From NCBI RefSeq assembly GCF_965208555.1, contig NZ_OZ242342.1, forward strand, positions 496,001 through 560,000: 64,000 bases of DNA, read 5' to 3'. Under the pieces are notes generated by a model that saw only the letters and a program-made list of their open reading frames with translations, made no database searches and was not told where the DNA came from. This DNA is from Poriferisodalis sp965208555 (lineage in GTDB: Bacteria; Actinomycetota; Acidimicrobiia; Acidimicrobiales; Poriferisodalaceae). This document shows, piece after piece, positions 43,229-52,000 of this stretch. A program made the translations under genes and the position numbers. How positions within the stretch are numbered: the stretch's first letter is position 1; each line of letters starts with the position of its first letter.

Positions 43229-43465
43229 ATGGACTCGACCACGATCCGTGTTGACCGTGACACTCACGCCCGCCTTGTCGAGATGAGCCGTTCCAGCGGC
43301 GACAGCATCACCGAGACGGTCCGCCAGGCCGCAGACGCGCTGCGTCGCCTGCGATTCGGGCTGCGCATCCAAGAGCAATACGCCGAACTGCGCAGCGACC
43401 CCGCAGCTTGGGCCGACTACCTGTCAGACGCCGAGACGACCCACGTCGACGATGGCGTCAGTTGA
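43229..43465 (+). CDS. Ribbon-helix-helix antitoxin (MazE-like)
   Basis: A 78-residue protein. The N-terminal TTIRVDRDTHARLVEMSRSSGDSITETVRQA pattern is a ribbon-helix-helix DNA-binding domain, and the acidic C-terminus (SDAETTHVDDG) would bind the toxin. It overlaps the toxin gene by 14 nt. Type II antitoxins of this kind repress their own operon; the TGTAGA repeats upstream may be the site. Confidence 0.82.
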   Translation: MDSTTIRVDRDTHARLVEMSRSSGDSITETVRQAADALRRLRFGLRIQEQYAELRSDPAAWADYLSDAETTHVDDGVS

Positions 43466-43793
43466 CGAGATCTGGCTCACCGACTTCGGCGACCCATATC
43501 CGAGCGAACCCGCCTCGCGCCGGCCGGCGGTCGTGCTCGGGCCACCGGACTTCTTCGGCTCCGATTTCCCGATCGTGATCGTTGCGCCGCTCACTACGTC
43601 GCGTCGAGGCCTGGACCTCCACGTCGAGGTGCCGGCCAACCAGCACACGGGCCTGCGGGAGACGAGCTACGTGCAATGCGAACTGCTGCGCTCCGTCAAC
43701 GCTGCGCGCCTTTCGCACCGGCTCGGAATCATCGACATAGAAACGAGCTGGCACGTCCACGAGATCGTGAGGACCCTGCTCAACCACCCGTAG
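43452..43793 (+). CDS. MazF/PemK-family toxin
   Basis: A 113-residue endoribonuclease-type toxin. The start EIWLTDFGDPYPSEPASRRPAVVLG and VIVAPLTTSRRG carry the conserved Arg and Thr of the MazF/PemK barrel, and YVQCELLRSVNAARL matches the dimer strand. It cuts RNA when unbound by antitoxin; the target sequence is unknown. Its stop codon touches a truncated propeller-gene remnant. Confidence 0.85.
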   Translation: MASVDEIWLTDFGDPYPSEPASRRPAVVLGPPDFFGSDFPIVIVAPLTTSRRGLDLHVEVPANQHTGLRETSYVQCELLRSVNAARLSHRLGIIDIETSWHVHEIVRTLLNHP

Positions 43794-44035
43794 CGCCCGA
43801 CGGCACCCAACTGGCGTTCAGCGTCTTCGAATACCAGGGCGGCCGACCGGTCTTGGGCGAGTCGAACATCGCCGTGTACGACTTCGGCACCAAGAAACTG
43901 AGGGAGATCACCGAGCTCGACGGCGATGAGATCAACCCTGACTGGTCGGCCGACGGGCAGTTGATCCTGTTCAACACCTTCGAGATGGGCAACCGGTACA
44001 GCCGGATATTCGTGACGGGTGCCGGCAGCCCGTGA
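43793..44035 (+). pseudogene. 3' remnant of a TolB/PD40-type beta-propeller gene
   Basis: An ~80-residue open segment directly after the toxin stop, in another frame and with no start or ribosome site. It encodes two propeller-blade motifs: APDGTQLAFSVFEYQGG and SADGQLILFNTFEMGN, the SPDG-x-x-LAF pattern of PD40/TolB repeats. A complete propeller needs five to seven blades. The 5' part is missing, as if the toxin-antitoxin pair replaced it. Confidence 0.7.
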
Positions 44036-44356
44036 GGCGCCGACGGCGCATGCAGCGACCTCGCGGTACCGTCGATTACTTGATCGCCGCCGAGCCTGGC
44101 CTCGGCCCCTGACAGCCACGCTGACGCTGCATGGGGAACATGTCGCGCATCGGCAGTGAACGCCGACTACAACACCGAGCAGTCGTCCGACTCCCACGAC
44201 CCGAGTCCAAGAACACGGGTCCAGGCCAGATCTACGAGCAACTGGACGCAGCCAGAGCCGAGGAGACTCAGTGGGCCGACAACAAGGCCCGCAGGATCAT
44301 CGACTCGCTGCGCATGCGCCACTTGAGTCGGGCGCGTCTGACAGGCCCACGGCCTC
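44036..44356. other. Gene-free stretch after the propeller remnant
   Basis: About 320 bases with no convincing gene on either strand. A plus-strand open frame starting at 44131 runs into the facing lipoprotein gene and shows no known motif. The segment is probably decayed sequence belonging to the same scar as the propeller remnant. Confidence 0.55.
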
Positions 44357-45493
44357 TTATGGAGAGCGATAGACGGCACTCAGGTCGAGCCGGGCCCCGC
44401 ATTCCAGATAATCCGGCACATCCGCAGAACTAGGCAGCTGCATTTCCGGCCAGCCTGCGGTGGAGCCGAACCCGTCGGTGCTGGTGTCTGCCCGAGCAAT
44501 TGTGGTGGCCATGGTGTTGGCGCCGCAGGCAATCAGTTCGCCCGTCGAGACGTCAAATGCCCACGTCACTCCGGAGAAGCACGCCAAGTGTGCTGGCTGT
44601 GCCGTCACCAGCAATAGCGAACCCGCGCGTACGGTCTGGACTTCCCATCCTGGGCTGTTTGGCCACGGCGGCGAACGCACCTGCAACGAACCGGCTTCAG
44701 CGATGCTCACTGTGTCGCCCGACAAGGTGACCGGGACATCCAGGCGTCGATCCCCGATCGCAGCCGCGAGAGCCGGCGAGGGGTTCTCTGTCCACACGGC
44801 GCCATCGTCGGCCGTTACCCGCACTGCATTCGAGATGTCGCCGACTTCTAGCGTCCCGTCGTCATGCACAAGTGCCGTCGTCATGCCGACGCATTCGGCC
44901 GAGAACTCTTCTGGCAATGCGATGGTATCGAGCGGCGTGCCGCTGATACAGCGGTCGTCGTCAAGCGCGAGCCCCGTGTAGATCAGTGCCCATCTGACTG
45001 GCTGATCCGGATGCGCATCCCGATGAGGGTTATCGGGGTTGATGAGGGGCATGAGTTGCACAAGCACGGCGAATGCGATGCCGCTCGTCGGCGATTCGAG
45101 TTCGTCGGAGCTCGCCCATTGCACGATGCCGTCCAGCGCGTACAGCTCGTCGGGAACCATGCGATACCCGCAAGGCGGCGTTCTCGGGCGCTGCTGCTCC
45201 TCATCGCTATTGCCGGGTGTCGACTCAGGTGACTGCACCGATGAGTCCACGGAATCCGTCGGCTCGCTGCCGAGCGGATCCGCGCCCGATGGCGACGTCT
45301 CTGACGGCTCGGCATGTGCTCCGGCTGCTGGAACAGTCATGTCGGCCGCAGCGCCATGCGTCGTTGCGGAATCTTGCTCGCCGTTTATGCCCGCGTCAGC
45401 CTCGGGTCGACCAGTCTCGAGCGCCGGCTGACCCGGCGCAGAGCAGCTCACCGCGGCGAACGCAAGGCACAGCAGCGGTGCCAGAACGCGCAT
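44357..45493 (-). CDS. Lipoprotein of unknown function
   Basis: A 378-residue exported protein. The signal peptide ends in a lipobox (AFAAVSC, Cys about 17). Residues 18-100 are a Ser/Pro/Glu/Asp-rich linker; the rest is a globular domain with six Cys (for example PPCGYRMVPDEL, RCISGTP, AECVG, LACFSG, IACGAN, LECGAR), suggesting three disulfides. No family recognised. A GTG one codon upstream touches the stop of the preceding gene (TAGTG), so the pair is coupled. Last gene of the exported-protein run. Confidence 0.72.
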   Translation of the reverse strand: MRVLAPLLCLAFAAVSCSAPGQPALETGRPEADAGINGEQDSATTHGAAADMTVPAAGAHAEPSETSPSGADPLGSEPTDSVDSSVQSPESTPGNSDEEQQRPRTPPCGYRMVPDELYALDGIVQWASSDELESPTSGIAFAVLVQLMPLINPDNPHRDAHPDQPVRWALIYTGLALDDDRCISGTPLDTIALPEEFSAECVGMTTALVHDDGTLEVGDISNAVRVTADDGAVWTENPSPALAAAIGDRRLDVPVTLSGDTVSIAEAGSLQVRSPPWPNSPGWEVQTVRAGSLLLVTAQPAHLACFSGVTWAFDVSTGELIACGANTMATTIARADTSTDGFGSTAGWPEMQLPSSADVPDYLECGARLDLSAVYRSP

Positions 45494-45495
45494 CA

Positions 45496-46527
45496 CTACC
45501 GCTCTTCTTCTCGTGTCTTGGGACTAGGTGCGTCGTGCTCCGCCGACGGCGTCCCGAGCACCGGTTCCCAAGGCGTCGAGGTGCAGTCGCCGAGACCTCG
45601 GAGCGGAGGCACGCTCCTGAGTTCCGAGGTCGAGTCAATCGCGACTGGCAGCAGCACGCTCGACGTGCAGCTCACCGCTGACCCGGTCTGCACGTCTTGC
45701 ACGGCGGTCCAAGGCAGTGTGCAGAAGCCTGTCCAAAGCAGCGTCCCCACCGACCACACCGCGTAGTCATCGCTGACACGATCGAGTCTCAGCGAGTGAG
45801 TCGGACCTGCTCCGGATCCCTCTTCGCTGTCTTCTTCCGCCGACGGGACATCCTCGGACTCTCGCAACAGCAGCTCGGCCTCAGTTCCGTCAATCTCCAG
45901 CAAGGGGTCGAGTCCCTGACTCAGGAGATAGTGCTGTTCGCCTGCATCGTTCTTGAATCTGACTACCTCGCTGCCGGCGTCGAAACCGGCAGCGACGAAT
46001 CCCAACGAAACCAGCGGCTGCACATCCTCACCCAGAGATTGCGCCCGATCTGACAGCTTCCCGTCCAGCGAGGAATGATCCTCCGTGCTGAATCTGTCCA
46101 TCGTCAGCGGATAATCGGATCCGCGCAACAAGCGCCACGACTGATTCGGGCTTGTCAACAGCGGGTAGGCAGCATCGCCCCAAGGCGCCACGAACGAGCC
46201 CGCTATCCACGGCGCGGTCTGGTGATCGTGTCGCAGCCTGCCAAAGAAAACGTACTCATCGCTGTAGCCGAGGTGGCTGCCCCCGTACGGCACCAGGCAA
46301 TTCGCCGTGCGCAGCCCCAGTCTGAACACATCTCCATCAGGCAGCCCAAGGAATGTTCCAGAATCGTCCACGATTCCTGCGAATGGCCAGGCTGGAGCGG
46401 CGGGGGAGATCGTCGCACCCCCGGCCCGACCATCGGAGCCGGCCGAAGCCGCAGGCAACCCGGCCGACACCACGGCCAGGACAATGCAAGCAAACGCCAC
46501 ACCAAGACCAAGACGTCTCATGACCAT
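45496..46527 (-). CDS. Secreted protein of unknown function
   Basis: About 343 residues with a signal peptide (LGLGVAFACIVLAVVSAGLP, cleavage near ASA-GS). The mature part contains WPFAGIVDDSGTF, an acidic Glu/Ser stretch (ESEDVPSAEEDSEEGSG) and a Cys-containing C-terminal third. It ends with a charged KTREEER tail. No family recognised. A longer frame would overlap the peptidase gene by 62 nt, so I start at the ATG just before the signal peptide; the next ATG (two codons on) is equally possible. Confidence 0.65.
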   Translation of the reverse strand: MVMRRLGLGVAFACIVLAVVSAGLPAASAGSDGRAGGATISPAAPAWPFAGIVDDSGTFLGLPDGDVFRLGLRTANCLVPYGGSHLGYSDEYVFFGRLRHDHQTAPWIAGSFVAPWGDAAYPLLTSPNQSWRLLRGSDYPLTMDRFSTEDHSSLDGKLSDRAQSLGEDVQPLVSLGFVAAGFDAGSEVVRFKNDAGEQHYLLSQGLDPLLEIDGTEAELLLRESEDVPSAEEDSEEGSGAGPTHSLRLDRVSDDYAVWSVGTLLWTGFCTLPWTAVQDVQTGSAVSCTSSVLLPVAIDSTSELRSVPPLRGLGDCTSTPWEPVLGTPSAEHDAPSPKTREEER

Positions 46528-46546
46528 CGACCTGCCGAAGCTGCCC

Positions 46547-47746
46547 TCATGCGACTGGAGCAGCCGCGAAGTCTCCGTACCTGTAATGGCCCGCTCTTTC
46601 GTTCGCAAAGCCGTGCATCATGATGTAGTTCAAGAAGAGCCAGTAGTGAGAGCTGTACGTTTCCGGCGCCAGGCGCTCCATTCCTAGGTCAGACATGAGC
46701 GTCATGTAACCATCTCTGGCCTTGTCGTCGTAACCCCCGTCGTGAACGCCAAGTTGGTCCTCGTCCCCACTCAGCCGAACATCAGTGAACGCCTCTACAC
46801 AGTCCTTTATGAACTTCACATGGGATGACTTCCCGAGGTTGAGACCAACACATGGCCCATCATCCACATGAAAATGATTCCAATGAGCACTATCGTGATT
46901 GCGATTGAGCACGGTGCCAAAGTACTTTCGCAAACACGCCTCTACCGCGACCATGCGACGATATGCGGCAGTACCGGATTGCACATCGCTTCGGCCGCGA
47001 CAAGGCCGCGCTGCACGTCGTTGAATCGGACGTTCAAGGGTAGCATCATTCCAGCCAATCCAGGCAATATCTATCGCGCGATCGTGGTAGTGCCAGCTCC
47101 TATTGACCCGAAAGGTGGAGCCGTATAGATCCACTTGCCTCAACCACTCCAATTGCCTCGCTGTAACTCGCTTGGGATAGACGGCTGTACTATTCCCCCG
47201 CGAGCGTCCTGGCACTGGGACTGCCGTATCATCGATGAAGTCGGTGTCAGGATAGACAATCGTAGTCGATGTGTCACCGTTCGCATTATTCTGAGCTTGC
47301 GACACCGAATCACGCAGTCTTTGCCTGACGTCGCTCTCATACAATGTGACAGTCTTCCCAGCAACGACACGACTGAATCGGAAGTCGAAGCGCGAAACAC
47401 CGATGTGGCCGATGACCTCTAATCTGCCGTAGCCCGTGCCGTAGCGCGACGAGAACCAGTCGAGATTGGCGAGACAGTTGTTCAGGACCCCTTGCGTGCA
47501 CGGATCTAGAACGACCGCCGCAGGCGGTGATACGGTATAGTCCCTGAAGTCTTCTGAGTTGTTATTGTCATCGAAATCGGCGCTACAGGCTGTACCCGAA
47601 AATCCGCGTAGATCAACATTCAGATTTGTATCTGGATGGCTAAATTCATACCGGCCCTCTGCAAAAGGTACCGGAATGATCGTGTCGGGTGCTGTCACCC
47701 CACAGACGTGTTCACATTTGTCATCAGCCATATGCTCGTTCTCCAA
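46547..47746 (-). CDS. Peptidase M15/extensin-like C-terminal domain protein
   Basis: A 399-residue protein. The middle has the metal-binding pair typical of M15/extensin-like LD- or DD-carboxypeptidases: HYHDRAIDIAWIGW and, about 90 residues later, HWNHFHVDDG. Such enzymes trim peptidoglycan or other cell-wall peptides using zinc. The N-terminus (MENEHMADDKCEHVCG) has no signal peptide, odd for a wall enzyme; export may be non-classical or the start may be wrong. GC content is clearly lower than in flanking genes. Domains before and after the core are unrecognised. Confidence 0.68.
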   Translation of the reverse strand: MENEHMADDKCEHVCGVTAPDTIIPVPFAEGRYEFSHPDTNLNVDLRGFSGTACSADFDDNNNSEDFRDYTVSPPAAVVLDPCTQGVLNNCLANLDWFSSRYGTGYGRLEVIGHIGVSRFDFRFSRVVAGKTVTLYESDVRQRLRDSVSQAQNNANGDTSTTIVYPDTDFIDDTAVPVPGRSRGNSTAVYPKRVTARQLEWLRQVDLYGSTFRVNRSWHYHDRAIDIAWIGWNDATLERPIQRRAARPCRGRSDVQSGTAAYRRMVAVEACLRKYFGTVLNRNHDSAHWNHFHVDDGPCVGLNLGKSSHVKFIKDCVEAFTDVRLSGDEDQLGVHDGGYDDKARDGYMTLMSDLGMERLAPETYSSHYWLFLNYIMMHGFANERAGHYRYGDFAAAPVA

Positions 47747-47803
47747 TCAACAGCTGGCTGCAGTCCACAGTCATTTGCTACGCAGTCGGTTCATTAGCAT
47801 CAC

Positions 47804-48952
47804 CTATCCGGGCGAGACAATCACACCACCTAGTTTGCCCACCGGAGCCGCCATCGCAATATCTTGGGCTACTTGATGAGAGACGAGTAGTGCATCGGCT
47901 ATGGACATGAACTCATCGCCGTGCTGAAATAGTCTTGTTTCAGCAATACCGCTTTCCTGCAGCACGCCGACCGCCACTACCTCACCAACTTCACTGTCGA
48001 TAGGTTGCACAGCGTATATCGCTGCGTCGTCAAGCTCAAAAGCAAGGCGTCCTCGGTCGTCCATAGCTCGCGTTCCGTGTCTATCCGAAACTATGACTAT
48101 GTCGCCCCATCTCGCGCTTGCTACGCCCCAAATGAGACCGTGGTCAATAGGCAAAGTCCAGCTTCTGTAGACGGCGTTGCCTCCTAAGGCGGACCGCGCA
48201 TCCAAGAGCCGCGCTTCATAATTTGAGTCAGCTGTGTCAGACGACTCAAAATGGTCTAAGGCAAGTGAACCCGTGCGCTCCAAGACACCAGCTATCGAGC
48301 CACCGGTACCATCTGTGAACGATACGTCGGCAGCTGTCCACCGTCTGAGATCCTGTGTGGCGATTACGGAGGCCACCAACTCAATCGGAGTGTAAAAGTG
48401 CGCTTCAAACTCCGGAATACCGGGCTGGGAGGCTAGGGCCACCGCTTCCGAACCTGCATGACGCAACAGTTCAACGATGTCAGGACCGGCTTGGTAATCA
48501 ATCGGATCTCCGTCAACAAATGCGTGTCCGCCAATGACGAGCGTATCATCAACGACACCCACGCAACGACTCGCGAAGCCAGCTGGTGCATCAACCGGGT
48601 ATTCTGCACCCGCAGTTTCTGAACGCAGCACTATGCCTGACCCATCAGCGGCAGCACGCAAGGTCAACAGTTCGTCTCCCCAGACGGCTGCGTCCACGAA
48701 GCCGGGTTCAACTTCGACGACCTGTACGCTAGTCGCGCCCACATCGGGCAACAGCGTGGTGGTCTGCAATCGAGCTGCCGTATCGGAATTTCCTTCTGAA
48801 GCGCGACCTAGTAGGCCCCACCCAATAAGCCCCGACGCCCCCACGGCTCCAGCAGTACTGCTAGCGATCATGAGAAATCGGCGGCGGCTCATCCGACGGG
48901 GGTTGGCAGAAGCAGATTCTGAGGTATCCGCGTCACGGTCCTGGGTCATCAT
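47804..48952 (-). CDS. Tat-exported protein of unknown function
   Basis: About 382 residues. The N-terminus has a twin-arginine motif (MSRRRFLMIA, starting near residue 21) followed by a hydrophobic Gly/Ala-rich segment, so it is exported folded. Repeated strand-turn patterns (for example VVDDTLVIGGHAF, GDELLTLRAAADGSG, WGDIVIVSDRHG) suggest a beta-propeller, which I cannot confirm. GC content is low for this genome. Two adjacent ATGs follow GGGAG; the second (48949) has better spacing. Confidence 0.68.
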   Translation of the reverse strand: MMTQDRDADTSESASANPRRMSRRRFLMIASSTAGAVGASGLIGWGLLGRASEGNSDTAARLQTTTLLPDVGATSVQVVEVEPGFVDAAVWGDELLTLRAAADGSGIVLRSETAGAEYPVDAPAGFASRCVGVVDDTLVIGGHAFVDGDPIDYQAGPDIVELLRHAGSEAVALASQPGIPEFEAHFYTPIELVASVIATQDLRRWTAADVSFTDGTGGSIAGVLERTGSLALDHFESSDTADSNYEARLLDARSALGGNAVYRSWTLPIDHGLIWGVASARWGDIVIVSDRHGTRAMDDRGRLAFELDDAAIYAVQPIDSEVGEVVAVGVLQESGIAETRLFQHGDEFMSIADALLVSHQVAQDIAMAAPVGKLGGVIVSPG

Positions 48953-49005
48953 CGCTCCCAACTGTCGTTATCGGAGGCATACGCAAAGGCTCGATTCCTC
49001 AGGCT

Positions 49006-52000
49006 TCAAGACGACGTCTGAATCGCCTTGATGTTGATCGTGTGCCCGATTTGGCTGTCGGGCGGTGTAAGGGTGGCGGCGGAGATGACGTAGACGCCCT
49101 GGGCGAGCGTCGTCTGGATTCTCGAATCGCTCTCACGGCCGTCGAGGTACAGGAATCCGGCCTCGCTGGCGGTGTCCCAGGCGTCGTCATTGACGACAAC
49201 AGGAGTGGTGCTCAGGTCGACGTGCAGGAGCCCGGTGTCGATGGGGTCGGTGCTGCCGCGCCACAGGGCGAGGTGCGTGTCTCGGTCGTCCGATGAGAGT
49301 CGGATGGTGACATCGGCCGAGGAAGCTGTGATCTCGAATACATAGAATTGGGTACGCCGTCGGATGCTGTTGGCGACGTTGTTGACAGCGGCGTTGCATG
49401 TCGCGCTCGCGGGCCAGAGGCTGGTTTCGAGGTACCAGCGTCCCAGCCGCAGCCGTGAGATGCATGCTGCAGGTACCAATCGCGCCGGATGGCCAGTTGT
49501 CGCGGGGGTGCGGATGGTGACGCGATAGCCGCTGTCGGCCGTGCACACGCTGTCACCGGCAATGACGACGGCGTTGCCTGGCGGGCAAACCGTGCCGCCC
49601 GGGCGATAGCTGGTCGCAGCGTGAGTGGCGGTGCTTCTCCTCGCTGTGTTGGCGCCGCGTGTGCCTCTGCTGGCGGAGCCTGACGCGGTTTCTGTTCGGG
49701 GCACGGCGATGTCGAGTTGGGCAGCGTAGGTGCCGACGACTGCGTCGCTGACGGTGAGAGTTCCCGACCCGCCACCAAATGTGAGGGTCACCAGTGCGCC
49801 GATCTGGGCCCTATCGGGCGCGGTGAGTACGGCATTGGTGGGGGCGTAGTTGAAGCGGAACTCCGTTCTCTCGCCTTGTACGACGTGCATCGTTGTGCTG
49901 ATGCCGCTGACGGTGACTGCTGACACGGCGAGGTCGTAGCCGCCGGTGTCGCTGGCGGTGTGTGTGGTGGCTTCGATGGTGTATGCGCCGGCAGCGAGGT
50001 CGATGCCTGTGAGGCGCGAGTTCGTGCGCAGGGTGCCGCGGTCGGCCCCGACGTCGTCGTTGTGGTGCAGTGCTGCGGCTGTTCCGTTGGGGCTGTGGCC
50101 GTCGAGCAGCACCAGGTAGGTGTTGAGCGGGGTTCCGTTGGACGCCGCTGACTCCAGCTCAATGGTCACCCGAGCCGGCTGGGCGAGCCGGAAGGTGTGC
50201 CGCCGCGCGTAGAACACGTCGTCGCCGGGGTTGTCCTTGCGCCGGGTCGAGGTGCATGAGCTGTCGGTGGTGATGGTGCCTGAGCGGGTGACGGCGCCGG
50301 GCCGGAGCGTTCCGAGGTGATCCGCGCATGGCTCGACGATGGAGAACGTCACGGTCTGTGTCGTGGGTGCTCGGTTGGTGGCAGTGCAGGTGACGGTCAC
50401 CTGTCGTGTCGCGGGCGCGGTCAGCGGCACGCTCAGCGTTCTGGCTCTCCCGGCGCCGGCTGTCACGGTGCCTGAGGTGGAGGTGCACACTGCTCTGGCG
50501 GGCCTCACGGTGAAGGTGTCGGTGACCCGCCCGGCGCCGGTGCCGGTGCGGGACTGATCCGCCAGGCCTGTGATCCTGACCGCATTGCGGCATGACACCG
50601 CCAGCCGCGCCGTGCGGGAGCCGGCACCGGGCAACGACGCCGTGGCGGTCACAGTGCCCGCCGCGGTGCAGCTCAGCGTCGCGGTCGCCGTGCGATGCCA
50701 CGTCGTCGAGAAGTCGAACCCGAAGCTCGGCGAGGCCACGCCGGGGTCCTGGCTCGCGACCGTCACGCCGCCGCCGGCCGACCACGCGACCGTCAGGCCG
50801 TTCTGCGGCGACGATGCGTCGGCGGCGACGACGAACGACCGGCCGGGCGCCATCGTGCACTCATAGGCCGCGTCCACATCTGACGGCGTCGTCGACGCCC
50901 GTTCGCAGCGGCCCCCCTCCACCGCCCGCACGGTGAGCGAGTCGATGGCCTCTCGGGCTGTGAAGCGTGCAGTGGCGACGCCCTCGGGGCGGAAGTACAC
51001 ATCGCAGCGAACCGTGACATTGCTGCTGGCACCAGCCTCGAGGCTGACCGTGAGGGTGCGCTCGGCGCCAGTGCTAGGTGTGATGGCACCCGCTGTTGTC
51101 GTGCACGGCGCGTGCGGCGGATCGACGGTGAACGTGTCGGCGACACGGATGATGCCAGTGCCGTAGGCGGCGGTGTCCTCCAGGCCCGAAACGAGCACGC
51201 CGAGGCGCGTTTCGACGCGCAGGTCGTAGTAGCCGGTATGCCCCGCCAAGCTGGTGGTGGCCTCGATGGTGTACTTACCCGGGCCGAAGGTTTCGCGGGA
51301 CAGGCGACTGTTGCTTGTACGGGGCCTGGAACTGTCGTCGTCGTTACGGGAATGCACCCGGCCATTGGTCCCGTGCCCGTACAGCAGCAGCACATAAGTG
51401 TCCAAGGTGCTCGAGTTGGATGCCGAGGAGTTCATCCAAATCTGCACGTCCGCGGGACGGTCCAGAGTGAACGTGTGCCGCCGCGCGTACTGGTTCCAGC
51501 CGCCGGAGTAGCCGCCGCGCTGAGCGGATATGCATCGGGCGTCCTCAGTGATGACGCCAGTGCGAGTAATCGTGCCGTGAGAGAGCACGCCCAAGGGATT
51601 GTCGCAGGGGTCACCGAGCGCAGCCATGAACGTCGCCCGAGCAGTCACCGGCGCGTGGCCAGGCGGCGTGCAATCGACCTTGACCCTGGCGGACGCGTCC
51701 GCGCCCTGCGCGACCGCGAGCGCAACACTCACCGTACGATCCCCGGCAGCGCCGCCGCGGAGCGTCTCGACTGCAGCAACGCCCGCTGTCGAGACGACAG
51801 TGCAGGGCGCGCTAGCGGGGGTCACGGTAAACGTGTCGGCGACGCGGACAGTGCCGACGCCAGCGGCCGCGGTGTTGTCGAGGCCGGTGATGCGGCCTTG
51901 GTCCTGACAGTCGATGCTCACCGGGGTAGTGCGGGTGATCCGGTTGGCGCCCGTGCCCGCGGTGGCACTCAGCGTGACCGTGCCGTCGGCCGTGCAACGG

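Noticed and set aside
44131..44433. 100-codon open frame after the propeller remnant
   Set aside because: No motif, no ribosome-binding site, overlaps the 3' end of the facing lipoprotein gene, and composition suggests non-coding sequence.
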